From positions 1 to 64,000 of the forward strand of contig JAQTQZ010000008.1 in assembly GCA_028712695.1 (NCBI GenBank): 64,000 nt of DNA. The letters run 5' to 3'. The notes below the pieces were generated by a model that worked only from the letters and a program-made list of their open reading frames with translations, was not told the origin of the DNA and ran no database searches. Numbering within the stretch: the stretch's first letter is position 1; each line of letters starts with the position of its first letter. This stretch comes from Methylovulum sp. (GTDB taxonomy: Bacteria; Pseudomonadota; Gammaproteobacteria; Methylococcales; Methylomonadaceae). Made by a program: the position numbers and the translations under genes. Positions 1 through 10,081 of the stretch are shown in pieces.

Positions 1-78
1 CGACAAGCCCGTCGCCGTTGCTAAGCCTTGGTTGCAGATCAGGTAGTCTGTGTAGAGTTCGGTTTTTTCTTTATCCAT
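1..78 (-). CDS. Transposase, N-terminal fragment cut by window edge
   Basis: Read on the minus strand from an ATG at 78, the first 26 codons give MDKEKTELYTDYLICNQGLA and continue out of the window. This resembles the conserved start of IS4/IS701-type DDE transposases. Only the N-terminus is visible, so the family and whether the gene is intact cannot be decided. The truncation is caused by the window edge. The DNA just upstream (about 80-150) probably holds the end of the element, but I could not define its inverted repeat. Confidence 0.55.
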   Translation of the reverse strand, partial: MDKEKTELYTDYLICNQGLATATGLS

Positions 79-800
79 CCTGGAATGATACGCTTTTTGG
101 GATGGGGGTGCGTAACATCAGTTATTATTTAGGATCAGATGTCCAATTGTTGTTTCGGGCATTAAAGGAAGATGGCAAGGGCAAGAATTAAGGCAACAGA
201 TGATGGATTAGTGTTAACCAATCATCTGCTTAGCAAAATGCTTCAGCGAAGCTAAGGCGCTTGACATAACCCGATGCTATCGGTGGCAACGACAAACTCA
301 GTTGGAATTGGCTGTAATCCACAGCCATGATAGGATTCCCTTCGCTAAATTGGAAACTAAAGACTTTTGGTAAGGGTTAAGCTGGCTAAATAAGCAGGGC
401 AAAGCCACTTAACCAAGCGCCTCTATCGCAAAATTTATCAAATTGAGCGATAATTTTTCATTTTATGAATTGTAAGAACCAAGATCCGTTTTAAACCGCG
501 CCCATTATCCGAAAAATTATTCCTCATACTATTTTTTATGTTCAGCATGGTACCCCCTATCGAAACCTTGCGAAATTATGACTGACAAGGATGCTAAATG
601 CGAACCATGCGATTAAACCGCCGGGTTGCCAGCCACTCTCCACCCTATCTGTGGCCGCTAAAGGCCAACAAACTTTGGCTCCTTTTTTGCTTATAGGTTA
701 AACCACGTCGCCATATTACAGCGTGCTCAAATGCCTGCTTTGGCATCAAATGACAGAACTTGCTTGCGTTAACAGCATTGGCTAAACCTTTAGGATGGAC
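79..800. other. Intergenic stretch with no recognisable gene
   Basis: No convincing coding region is seen on either strand. The stretch contains an imperfect hairpin at about 375-414 (GGTTAAG pairing with CTTAACC) and probably the outer end of the insertion sequence that starts the window. The leader of the glycan operon is expected in its last part; no consensus promoter stands out. Confidence 0.5.
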
Positions 801-3464
801 ATGCCCGTTAAACAACTAATATTCAATATTGCACTATTTAGGATAAAAATGCGGTTACCCCCAAAGATAAAAGCATGGCGTGGCGAAGCCGTGCTTGGAA
901 CGCTCGGAATTATAAAGCTATTAGGCCTTGGAATTATCTACAAACCTTTAATGCTTCAGCTGGTTAAACGCCAAGGTATTTTTGACCGTAATTACTACCT
1001 TGAGACGAATAATGATGTTGTGTCGTCAGGTATATCGCCGCTCCGTCACTATACTTATTATGGTGACAAAGAAGGCCGCCAACCCATGTTGTTTTTTGAT
1101 CCCACCTATTACCGCGCACAACTCCCGAAACCAACAAAACAAGTTAACACCTTACTGCATTATGCTTATGTAGGCCGCTACCGAAAAATTTCGCCCAGCC
1201 CTTGGTTCGATATTGATTACTATCTGGCCAATAACAAAGATGTCAAACGCTCCGGTCGGGATCCTCTAATCCATTATCTTTACTGGGGCGGCATAGAAGG
1301 CCGGTCACCCTGCCCGCAATTTGACAGCAATTATTACCTGCGCACTTACCCCGATGTGGTTGCTATGCGCATTAACCCACTGTTGCATTATTTGCTTTTC
1401 GGACGCTTGGAAGGACGGAGCATATTGCCTGTCCATGGCAGCAATATCACTTCAGACACCGATGCGTGTGAGCTCCCGCCACTGGCACTGCCTAATGAAG
1501 ATTCCTGGAACAACCTTACCCCCCGCGCCAACATAAAAGAGGCCCAAGTAGATGTTGTCGTCCCTGTCTACAAAGCCCGTGTCGAAACTTTGCGTTGCCT
1601 GCACAGTGTGCTTACGGGCAACTACCACATACCTTTTGAATTAATTGTCATTAACGATGGCAGCCCCGATGCAGAATTGACAGCAGACCTAAAGAGGCTG
1701 GCTGGCCTAGGCCTATTCACCTTATTGGAAAACCCTGAAAACCGCGGCTTTATCTACACGGTAAACCGAGGCATGAGCTTGCACAAAAACCGGCATGTCG
1801 TGCTGCTCAATTCGGATACCGAAGTCTATGATGACTGGCTCGACAAACTACACAGCACCGCCAACCGCGACTTGCACACGGGCACGGTCACGCCCCTTTC
1901 CAATAACGCCACCATATGCAGTTACCCGCAATTCTTGAGTGACAACCCTTACCCGTTGGAACTCAGTTACCCAGAAATCAATGCCTTAACAGCCACTGTC
2001 AACGCAGGGGTGACCGTGGAAGCGCCGACTGGCGTGGGTTTTTGCCTGTATATCAAGCGTGCGTGCCTGGAAGCGGTCGGGCTATTTGATGAAAAGCTGT
2101 TCGGCAAAGGCTATGGTGAAGAAAACGACTTCTGCCAAAAAGCCATCCAAAAAGGCTGGCGCAACCTAATTGCCGCTGACATTTACGTCCGTCATTTTGG
2201 TTCCGCCTCTTTTCAGGGCGAGCGGTCAAAGCGTGTCCAGGATGCGCTCAAAATATTGCATAAACGCTATCCCAATTACCAAAAAGACGTAGATGACTTC
2301 ATCCGGCTGGATCCTTTAAAAAAAGCGCGGTATCGTCTGGATGCAGCAAGAATGCAACGGATGCGGAAAGAGAAAAATGTGCTTATCGTCAGCCATAACC
2401 GGGGCGGCGGCTCAGAGCGACGGGTCCAAGAAGATATTTTGAAACTGACCCAAGAAGGGGTTGGTGTTTTTACTTTGCGCCCTTTCGTGCAACAGCTTTG
2501 CCAAGTGGTCATTGGTAATCCGGCCATCCGCTCTCTGCCTAACATTAATCCCTTTATCCTAACCGATATACCCGTTTTAAAAGCCGCGTTGGAGTCATTG
2601 GGCATCACCGAAATCCACACCCATAGCCTCGTTGATTTTACGCCCGAAGCACCCGCCTATATTAGCCAACTGGTCAAAACATTGGATGTCCGCTGGGAAG
2701 TTAATCTGCATGACTATAAAGTGATCTGCCCGCGCATCAATCTGGCCGATGAAAATGGCCTTTATTGCGGCGAGCCCTCAGACGCAGAATGTAACCGCTG
2801 CTTGGCTGAACGCGGCTCTGATTTTAAAGTGACTGACATACGCACATGGCGTGCTTTGCATGAGCGTGAGCTCATAACCGCCAACCGGATATTAGTGCCC
2901 GATCAGGACGTGGCAGACCGGCTAAGCAATTATTTTCCAAAATTTAGCTTTACGGTAGTGCCTCACGAAGACATTAATCCTATGGCCTATCATCCCGTAA
3001 AACCGGTGCTCCAGCCGGAAGAAAAGCTCAGGGTTGTGATCATAGGGGCTATTGGTAAGCTAAAAGGCTTTCATGTTATTATTTCTTGTGCCAAACAGGC
3101 CCGGCAAAACAATCTTCCTATTGAGTTTATTGTGATGGGGTACACGATGAATGACAAGCTAATGGAAGACACCGGCGTTTCTGTCACCGGTAAATACCAA
3201 GAACATGAAGCCCTGAATAAATTAACCAATTTAAATCCCCATGTGGTCTGGCTGCCATCAACCTGGCCGGAAACCTATAGCTATACCTTTTCGTTGGCAT
3301 TGCTGGCAAACCTACCCGTATTTGCCTTTGATATTGGCGCAATAGCCAGACGCGCCAAAGAATCGGGCATAGCCGACTTATTAATGCCGCTGGCATGGCA
3401 TAATTCACCTGGAGACATCAACCATCAGTTTGAAAAATTCAGGGAAAGTTGCCAGCAATCTTAA
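801..3464 (+). CDS. Multidomain glycosyltransferase (repeat region + GT2 + GT4-like)
   Basis: Large cytoplasmic or membrane-associated glycosyltransferase of a surface-glycan cluster. Residues about 65-210 hold four ~35-50-residue repeats of the form YYL..N.DV....PL.HY...G..EGR.P, common at the front of capsule and O-antigen transferases. A GT2 (GT-A) domain starts near residue 252 (VDVVVPVYKA) with an INDGSPD segment and a DxD-like LNSDTE near 338-343. From about residue 525 a second, GT-B/GT4-like domain follows (NVLIVSHNRGGGSERR, then a LPSTWPETYS segment near the end). Two catalytic domains suggest two successive sugar additions. An ATG at 795 is also possible, but AGGA at 792-795 fits the ATG at 801 better. 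The donor and acceptor sugars cannot be read from the sequence. Confidence 0.85.
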   Translation: MPVKQLIFNIALFRIKMRLPPKIKAWRGEAVLGTLGIIKLLGLGIIYKPLMLQLVKRQGIFDRNYYLETNNDVVSSGISPLRHYTYYGDKEGRQPMLFFDPTYYRAQLPKPTKQVNTLLHYAYVGRYRKISPSPWFDIDYYLANNKDVKRSGRDPLIHYLYWGGIEGRSPCPQFDSNYYLRTYPDVVAMRINPLLHYLLFGRLEGRSILPVHGSNITSDTDACELPPLALPNEDSWNNLTPRANIKEAQVDVVVPVYKARVETLRCLHSVLTGNYHIPFELIVINDGSPDAELTADLKRLAGLGLFTLLENPENRGFIYTVNRGMSLHKNRHVVLLNSDTEVYDDWLDKLHSTANRDLHTGTVTPLSNNATICSYPQFLSDNPYPLELSYPEINALTATVNAGVTVEAPTGVGFCLYIKRACLEAVGLFDEKLFGKGYGEENDFCQKAIQKGWRNLIAADIYVRHFGSASFQGERSKRVQDALKILHKRYPNYQKDVDDFIRLDPLKKARYRLDAARMQRMRKEKNVLIVSHNRGGGSERRVQEDILKLTQEGVGVFTLRPFVQQLCQVVIGNPAIRSLPNINPFILTDIPVLKAALESLGITEIHTHSLVDFTPEAPAYISQLVKTLDVRWEVNLHDYKVICPRINLADENGLYCGEPSDAECNRCLAERGSDFKVTDIRTWRALHERELITANRILVPDQDVADRLSNYFPKFSFTVVPHEDINPMAYHPVKPVLQPEEKLRVVIIGAIGKLKGFHVIISCAKQARQNNLPIEFIVMGYTMNDKLMEDTGVSVTGKYQEHEALNKLTNLNPHVVWLPSTWPETYSYTFSLALLANLPVFAFDIGAIARRAKESGIADLLMPLAWHNSPGDINHQFEKFRESCQQS

Positions 3465-3498
3465 GTTATAAAATCTTTTAAATTATGCGGAACAAAAC

Positions 3499-6400
3499 AT
3501 GAAGAAAATATTTTCAGCCATGCGGGATTTGTCGGAAAGCAAGCCTTTCGACAAGAAAAAAAAGGGCATTAAAGGTTATGTTGAACAGATCCACGACCTC
3601 CAAATACACGGCTGGGCTATTGATGAAAACAATAGCGAATTAAACCTTTCCCTCCGTATTGACACCGTTTCATACCCCATCGAGCCTATCTGGCTAGACC
3701 GTACCGATGTTGCCGCGCAGTTTGGTGATGGATTTATCCGCTCTGGCTTTACAATTGAAATTCCCGAGGCACTGTCCAACATATTCCAGCAAGCCGCTGA
3801 AAATCCAAAACGCATTGCAGTTCTCGCCAATAACGTGGCTTTGCCTAACAGAATTAAAGAAGCCAATCCAACCATAGGTGGTTATAAAAAAGCTGGGGTT
3901 GCTTTAGCCAACACCTTTGCCAATAACAAGGCCAGCATCAAAGGCTATGTCGAACGTATTGAACATATCCAACTTCATGGCTGGGTTTTCGACAAAGAAA
4001 AGAGCCCGTTAAAACTCTCCCTGAACATCGACGGTGTTTTATACCCAGTTACGCCTGTATGGCTGGAACGTTCCGATATTGCCGCCCAGTTTGGCAGCAG
4101 TTTCCTCCGTTCGGGTTTTACAATCACGGTGCCTGAAGACGTTATCGACATATTTTTATCGGCTTGCCAAAACAAAACTCACTTTGATGTCATTGTTAAC
4201 GGTATTGATTTACCCAAAGCCACCAAAAAACCCGATTTAAAAATCAAGAAGTCCGATACCGACCTTGAACCTACCCCAAAATATAAAGCTAAAACTTTCA
4301 GTTTTAAAACCCTGACTGAAATCAACGCAAAGTTTGGTGCCGACCTTACCGCCAATGATTTTAATAACCTCCTGGCAGGACAAGTCAATTACCCGATACG
4401 CATCAGTCTGGATGATTCGCTCAACGCAAACCACTATCTTGAGCTTGCCAAACGGCATTTGCTCAAGCATGACGTAAATGCCGTCAGAACTTTACTCAAA
4501 ATCTGTTTGACGTTTAAAAAACGGGCCGAATTTCTTGAATTATTGGGCAACACTTATTTGGAACAAAAGGATTATGAGACGGCTGCCAGCCATTACGAGG
4601 CCGCCCTTAGCAGCGAAGGACAGCCCAGCAAATGGCTGTTTTCCAATTTAACCGATTGTAAAAAGCAAACTTCTTACCCTAAAGCAGCAGTTGAAGCCTT
4701 GCTGGCAGGGATAGAAACCAATCCGGAATTTGGTTTGCTCTATAACCGCCTCGATGACCTCATCCATGATTACTGGTTAAAACAACAAGGCACTTTGGAA
4801 GTGCTTACCATCATCAACGACCGGGCAGGCTTAATTGCCAAAATGGCCGAGGTTTCCCGCTTTATTTATGATGCTTATTTATGCGCGTATGGTGCCAACA
4901 GCAATCCTGACAAAATAGGCAGCTGCAACCTAAACCGGATATTGATCGTCGGGGATATGCACATCCCACAATGTGTCCGTTACCGCATCGACCAAAAAAT
5001 TGAGCAACTGGAACTGGCTGACAAAGAAGTCACCGCCATTTCATGGACAGACCTTGCCAAAGAGCAAGAAGCATTGGTCTTCCATGATGTGGTGATTTTT
5101 TATCGGGTACCCGCAGAGCCCGCCGTGCTTAAGGCCATGGCACAAGTCAACGCCACTGGCAAACTCTCGCTCTACGAAATTGACGACCTGTTGTTTGACC
5201 CCGCCTATCCACCTGCCATAGAAACGTACGGCGGTTATCTGGATTTGAACCTATATAACCAAATCTTAAAAGGCATGGCCTCGTTTAATGCCGCCGCCCG
5301 CTACTGCCGGTTTGGTATCGCCTCAACCCAATCGTTGGCCGATAAACTGCAAGCCATGGTGTTTGGCGATCACTGTTTTGTGCACCGTAACGGCCTAGAT
5401 TCGCTTAACGCATTTAAGCAGAAACCCTTGGATACCAACAAAGCGTCTGTTGATATTTTCTATGGCAGCGGCACGATGGCGCATAACAGTGACTTTATTG
5501 ACCTTGCCTTACCTGCCCTTACCCGCATCTTGGAAGAATATCCGCAAGCCAACTTGATGATTGCAGGCTACCTTAAGCTCCCCTCCGCGTTCTTAAAGCA
5601 TTATGAGGGCCGGATTAAGCAAATGCCCCCAGTTAAAAGCATAAAAGCTTACTGGTCGCTCCTAGACCGTGCGGACATCAATCTTGCCGTGCTGCATGAC
5701 GATGAAGTCAATGGCTGCAAAAGCGAGTTGAAATGGTTTGAAGCCGCGTGTCTCGGTATCCCTTCGGTGATGAGCAGCACCGCCAATTACCGTGATGTCA
5801 TCAAACAAGGTGAAGACGGCTTAATGGCGAACACCGCTGAAGACTGGTATCAGCACTTAAAAATGTTGGTTGACGATCCTGCGCAGCGCCAGGCAATGGC
5901 GGAAAAAGCACAAGCCAGGACCCAATCTGAATACAGCATCGAAGCCTTGTCAGTTAATATCTGCACATTACTGGCGCAAGCCGTGGACGCTGCCCAACCT
6001 GCCAATCAAGCGGGGCGTAAAAAAATTGCGCTGGTCAATGTGTATTTCCCGCCCCAATCTATAGGCGGGGCAACACGGGTCATCGCGGATAATTTTGAAT
6101 TGTTGCAACAAGCCTATCAAGACCAGTTCGAACTGAGCGTGTTCACCACCGATGCTGACCACAAGCCGCCCTACCAAATGTCTGTTTACAACGAACAACA
6201 GGCACGGGTTTATCGGGCGACCATAGTATGGCGTGAACGAATGGACTGGCATCCCGATGATGAAAAAATGGGCGAGCTGTTCAGCGAATACCTGGAAGCG
6301 GAACAACCTGAGCTGATCCACTTCCACTGCATCCAACGTCTGACCGGCTCTGTGATCGAAGCGGCCATCAAGGCCAAAATACCTTACATTGTCACCGTCC

Positions 6401-7215
6401 ACGATGCGTGGTGGATTTCTGACTATCAATTTCTGGTCGATGCTGACAACAGGGTTTATCCGGAAGGCCATCCAGACCCTTATGAACCCTACACGCCGCC
6501 ATCTAATATAACTTTAAGCGACTCCATTGAACGTATCCTGTATCTGAAAGGTTTGCTGCACAGCGCCTATAAGGTACTGACCGTTTCCAATTCCTTCGCT
6601 GACATTTACCGTAAAAATGGCATTACCCAAATTGAGGTCAACAAAAACGGCATTTCTGAAAGTATCGCCTGGCAACCCAAAGACACAAACTATACCGATA
6701 AAGTCGTCTGCGGTCATGTCGGTGGCATGGCCGAACATAAAGGCTATTTCCTGTTGAAAAAAGCAGTGACCCAATTGCAGCCTGAAAATCTTGAGATGCT
6801 TATTATTGACCATTCCCAAGATGAGGGCTATCAGCTACAGTCCTATTGGGGCAAAGTGCCGGTGACGTTTATCGGTCGGCTCAGCCAGACGCGTGTCGTT
6901 GACCTTTACCGGCAAATTGACGTGCTAATGGCACCCTCCACTTGGCCGGAAAGCTATGGCCTGGTCACCCGCGAAGCCGCAGCTTGCGGATGCTGGGTCG
7001 TTGCCAGCAACATGGGCGGTATTGGTGAAGACATTGTAGAGGGTGTGTCGGGGTTTGTAATCGAACCTTCCCTGAAAGCACTGACAACCTGCCTGCAGAA
7101 AATCGACAACAAACCAGACCAATTTAAGGCGCCTGCCCATCCGCCCGAACTTAGACGTGTTGCAGAACAAGTCAAAGAATTAAGCTATATTTATTCCACA
7201 CAGGACACTCAATAA
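3499..7215 (+). CDS. Giant glycosyltransferase with duplicated N-terminal module, TPR-like segment and two GT4 domains
   Basis: A 1238-residue protein 34 bp downstream of the previous transferase. Residues about 24-90 and 147-213 are two copies of one module (IKGYVE, then HGW, then LSL.ID, then AAQFG..F.RSGFTI), a beta-rich domain of a kind often attached to bacterial glycosyltransferases. Residues about 314-374 look like TPR helices. A first GT4/GT-B domain spans about 478-830 (LIVGDMHIPQ, YEIDDLLFDP, KSELKWFEAACLGIPSVMSS). A second spans about 840-1230 (KKIALVNVYFPPQSIGGATR; APSTWPESYGLVTREA). The stop overlaps the next start by one base (TAATG), indicating translational coupling to the sulfotransferase. 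Confidence 0.85.
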   Translation: MKKIFSAMRDLSESKPFDKKKKGIKGYVEQIHDLQIHGWAIDENNSELNLSLRIDTVSYPIEPIWLDRTDVAAQFGDGFIRSGFTIEIPEALSNIFQQAAENPKRIAVLANNVALPNRIKEANPTIGGYKKAGVALANTFANNKASIKGYVERIEHIQLHGWVFDKEKSPLKLSLNIDGVLYPVTPVWLERSDIAAQFGSSFLRSGFTITVPEDVIDIFLSACQNKTHFDVIVNGIDLPKATKKPDLKIKKSDTDLEPTPKYKAKTFSFKTLTEINAKFGADLTANDFNNLLAGQVNYPIRISLDDSLNANHYLELAKRHLLKHDVNAVRTLLKICLTFKKRAEFLELLGNTYLEQKDYETAASHYEAALSSEGQPSKWLFSNLTDCKKQTSYPKAAVEALLAGIETNPEFGLLYNRLDDLIHDYWLKQQGTLEVLTIINDRAGLIAKMAEVSRFIYDAYLCAYGANSNPDKIGSCNLNRILIVGDMHIPQCVRYRIDQKIEQLELADKEVTAISWTDLAKEQEALVFHDVVIFYRVPAEPAVLKAMAQVNATGKLSLYEIDDLLFDPAYPPAIETYGGYLDLNLYNQILKGMASFNAAARYCRFGIASTQSLADKLQAMVFGDHCFVHRNGLDSLNAFKQKPLDTNKASVDIFYGSGTMAHNSDFIDLALPALTRILEEYPQANLMIAGYLKLPSAFLKHYEGRIKQMPPVKSIKAYWSLLDRADINLAVLHDDEVNGCKSELKWFEAACLGIPSVMSSTANYRDVIKQGEDGLMANTAEDWYQHLKMLVDDPAQRQAMAEKAQARTQSEYSIEALSVNICTLLAQAVDAAQPANQAGRKKIALVNVYFPPQSIGGATRVIADNFELLQQAYQDQFELSVFTTDADHKPPYQMSVYNEQQARVYRATIVWRERMDWHPDDEKMGELFSEYLEAEQPELIHFHCIQRLTGSVIEAAIKAKIPYIVTVHDAWWISDYQFLVDADNRVYPEGHPDPYEPYTPPSNITLSDSIERILYLKGLLHSAYKVLTVSNSFADIYRKNGITQIEVNKNGISESIAWQPKDTNYTDKVVCGHVGGMAEHKGYFLLKKAVTQLQPENLEMLIIDHSQDEGYQLQSYWGKVPVTFIGRLSQTRVVDLYRQIDVLMAPSTWPESYGLVTREAAACGCWVVASNMGGIGEDIVEGVSGFVIEPSLKALTTCLQKIDNKPDQFKAPAHPPELRRVAEQVKELSYIYSTQDTQ

Positions 7216-8081
7216 TGACAAAATTTGTTATCGGCATTGGCTCACAACGCGCAGGATCGACCCTGCTACACAGAGTATTAGACCAATGCAGCCCCATTTA
7301 TATGAACCCTGTTAAGGAACTGCACTATTTTGATACGCTGTTCGGTGTGCGTAATGAGAATGTCTTGCGCCACTTTTCGGCAAACCAATTAAATCGGGAA
7401 GTGGAGCAAATTGTTAAGGCCAAAGATTTTGGCTTTATCACTAAGCGCTATAAAAATGAGCTCCGGGCAAACTTCCTATTAGCCACTAAAAAAATACATA
7501 ATATCAATTACATAGAACTTTATCGACCGTGCGTCCAAGGGCATAAGTTGCTCGGTGAAATCACCCCTGAATATATGATCCTGCCTGAAAAAGGTATCAG
7601 CAAAATGCGGGATGTGGTGGGTGAAGACGCTAAAATCATTTTGCTGGCACGCAACCCCGCGAAGCGTTTCGTTTCAGCTTTCAAGTTATTGATGCTCGGC
7701 ATACCCCATTCCGATATGGCCGTGTTTGAGGAACAAATGCTGGCGACATTAAGCGTCGGCGGCGAGTGGCTTACTGTCCAGGACGCGTTTAACGACTACG
7801 AAAAAGCGTTAGGCAATTACCAAAAACAGTTCAAATCCGTCTTAATGTTAAGTTACGATGAACTATTCAGCGCAGTTGATGAAACCGCAGAAAAATTATC
7901 CGACTTTTTAGAGATCAAATTAGCTTTGCCGCACTATAAAAAAATAGTGGGCACAAAAGTAAATGCGCTTGATGAAACCCGGGATTTGTCCAACGAAACA
8001 TTGGCACTGCTTGAGGCACGGTATGCAGAACAACAAGCATACTTAGATAAAGTTTTTGGTGCCGGTTTCTGCGCCGCCTGA
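7215..8081 (+). CDS. Sulfotransferase family protein (1 of 3)
   Basis: A 288-aa PAPS-dependent sulfotransferase fold. The N-terminal 5'-phosphosulfate loop is visible (IGIGSQRAGSTLLHRVL, about residues 6-22), followed by KELHYF. The 3'-phosphate-binding segment LLARNPAKRFVSAFKLL is near residues 138-155. The family transfers sulfate from PAPS to hydroxyl or amino groups of sugars. The start codon overlaps the stop of the upstream glycosyltransferase, so it is co-translated with the glycan machinery; a sugar residue of that glycan is the likely acceptor (inference). Confidence 0.85.
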   Translation: MTKFVIGIGSQRAGSTLLHRVLDQCSPIYMNPVKELHYFDTLFGVRNENVLRHFSANQLNREVEQIVKAKDFGFITKRYKNELRANFLLATKKIHNINYIELYRPCVQGHKLLGEITPEYMILPEKGISKMRDVVGEDAKIILLARNPAKRFVSAFKLLMLGIPHSDMAVFEEQMLATLSVGGEWLTVQDAFNDYEKALGNYQKQFKSVLMLSYDELFSAVDETAEKLSDFLEIKLALPHYKKIVGTKVNALDETRDLSNETLALLEARYAEQQAYLDKVFGAGFCAA

Positions 8082-8094
8082 TCTAGGAGGAATA

Positions 8095-8919
8095 ATGCTC
8101 GAAAAACTATTAATTGGTGCCGGTGCGATGAAAGCGGGCACAACGTGGCTGTACAAACAACTTGAAGCACACCCACATATCCGCTTTACGCCAGAAAAAG
8201 AAATCCATTATTTCTCCCATATAAATGAACTAGGGCACAAACTGGATCATGCCAAAAGGCTAGAAAAACTTGAGCGGGTCATTGCAAGGGGCGCTAAAGA
8301 AAACTTGGTCAATTGGTACAAAAGATACGCCCTGCCCGAAGAGCTGAACGATGACTGGTATAGCGCCTTATTTGATGGCCTGCCCAAAAAAGCCTATTGT
8401 GCCGATTTCTCAAACCAGTATTCGCTGCTGCCAGAAAAATCGCTTGAACAGATACAAAAAATTGCGGCCGATGTCAAAGTGATTTATACCCTCCGTGATC
8501 CTTTGGCCAGATTATGGTCGCATGTTAAGTTCCAATATAAATTTGTGGGTGATGAACACCGTGTCGATGACATTGACGTGACTGAATTCAAGCGGATGAT
8601 TAACAAAACATGGTTTTGGGAAAACACCCGTTATGTGGATAATTACGACCGCTTGGTCAGGGTTTTTGGGAAAGATAATGTAAAACTGCTTTATCTTGAG
8701 GATTTCATTGCTTTCCCCCAAGGCTCGCTCTGGAACATAGAAAAATTCCTCCATATCAAACATATTGAATTTAAAGCCGATGCCGCCAATGCTAAAGTCA
8801 ATAAAACTAAGGAACTCGCCATGCCAGAACAATGGGAGAAAATTGCCAAAAGAAAACTCCTGCCAATTTATCAAGAGCTTTATGCTCGCGGGCTCAATCA
8901 TCCATCTTGGCGGTTATGA
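8095..8919 (+). CDS. Sulfotransferase family protein (2 of 3)
   Basis: A 274-aa sulfotransferase. The ATG at 8095 is chosen because a perfect AGGAGG lies at 8085-8090, just after the upstream stop (8079-8081); an upstream in-frame start at 8056 would overlap the previous gene without a ribosome site. The PAPS loop is GAGAMKAGTTWLYKQL, followed by KEIHYFSH. The 3'-phosphate motif is YTLRDPLARLWSHVKF. Diverged from its neighbours, so probably a different sugar position rather than a fresh duplicate. Confidence 0.85.
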   Translation: MLEKLLIGAGAMKAGTTWLYKQLEAHPHIRFTPEKEIHYFSHINELGHKLDHAKRLEKLERVIARGAKENLVNWYKRYALPEELNDDWYSALFDGLPKKAYCADFSNQYSLLPEKSLEQIQKIAADVKVIYTLRDPLARLWSHVKFQYKFVGDEHRVDDIDVTEFKRMINKTWFWENTRYVDNYDRLVRVFGKDNVKLLYLEDFIAFPQGSLWNIEKFLHIKHIEFKADAANAKVNKTKELAMPEQWEKIAKRKLLPIYQELYARGLNHPSWRL

Positions 8920-9034
8920 AAGTCAACCCATAAGCGGGTGCAACCTGTGAAGATGCACAAGGCTGTAGGTTTCACCAATCACCCCAATACATTTTAGACC
9001 CATAAGAAATGAACACGCTGAGGGGCAAGCAGTT

Positions 9035-9916
9035 ATGAAAGAGACAAAAAGACAGCCTAATCTCAATTTTTTAGGGATTGGCGCACAAAAAGCAGCCACT
9101 TCTTGGCTACACAGTCAATTATCCCAGCATCCAGATATATTTTTGCCTCACAGGAAAGAATTACATTTTTTTGATTCCTTAGAAAGACAGGATTTTGAAC
9201 ATAATAAACTGGCTTACATGAGATCATTGGGCAGAGAAATCAATAAGCAAATCTCTAATGAAAAACCAGACCTAAAACGCATTGAATGGTATTTTCGATT
9301 GGCTAACATGAGCAATACAATTAGCGGATATGATTCACTTTTTTCGGCAGAACGCATTAGCGGGGAAATAACACCTGCTTATGCGGCGTTAAAATCAGAA
9401 ACAGTTGCACTTATAAAAAATAATTACCCAAATTTGAAAATCATTTTCATTATGCGAGACCCTGTTGATAGGGCTATTTCTGGGGCATTTCAAGGATTTA
9501 GAACAATCAATCCTGATGATATAACTAAAGATATGATTCTAAGTGAAATCAACAGTAATCATCAGAGAAAACGAAATAATTACCGTAAGACCATAAAAAC
9601 ATGGGAATCACATTTTACGGGCACGCAATTTTGCTACTTGTTCTATGATGACATCAAACGCGATTCTCTGGCGGTCTTAAAGCAAATCTGCCATTTCCTC
9701 GAAATATCATATAAAGAAGAATACTTTGTTTCCACTGATGAAGTGGTCTATAAAACACCGAAAAAAAATATAGACGAATCAATTGTGTTAGATTTAGCCA
9801 CACAATACCAAGAACTTTATGAATGGCTAGAAAAGCGTTTTCCAAACGAGACTACAATAGCTTGGCGATTAAATAATGAAAAAATCATCCAAGGCTCTGC
9901 TGGACGCCCTTCCTGA
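9035..9916 (+). CDS. Sulfotransferase family protein (3 of 3)
   Basis: A 293-aa sulfotransferase with PAPS loop GIGAQKAATSWLHSQL, the KELHFFD segment and the 3'-phosphate motif IMRDPVDRAISGAFQGFR. It stands 115 bp after the second sulfotransferase and is clearly more AT-rich than the first two, with many AAA and ATA codons, which suggests separate acquisition. Same general reaction (PAPS-dependent sulfation); acceptor unknown. Confidence 0.83.
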   Translation: MKETKRQPNLNFLGIGAQKAATSWLHSQLSQHPDIFLPHRKELHFFDSLERQDFEHNKLAYMRSLGREINKQISNEKPDLKRIEWYFRLANMSNTISGYDSLFSAERISGEITPAYAALKSETVALIKNNYPNLKIIFIMRDPVDRAISGAFQGFRTINPDDITKDMILSEINSNHQRKRNNYRKTIKTWESHFTGTQFCYLFYDDIKRDSLAVLKQICHFLEISYKEEYFVSTDEVVYKTPKKNIDESIVLDLATQYQELYEWLEKRFPNETTIAWRLNNEKIIQGSAGRPS

Positions 9917-10081
9917 TAATTATTTTTTTAGCGTAATTTCAGGACAACTTGCCGAAATTCAGCGGCCAAAAGCAACAATGTTATCACTTGTCCATAGCGT
10001 TTAATTTACAAGTGACAACACAAAAAACTTGATAAAAACAGCATATAAAGACTTTAACAATGGCAAAAAAGAGGATTTAAA

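Noticed and set aside
5968..6471. 167-aa minus-strand frame
   Set aside because: Complement of a well-supported glycosyltransferase gene.
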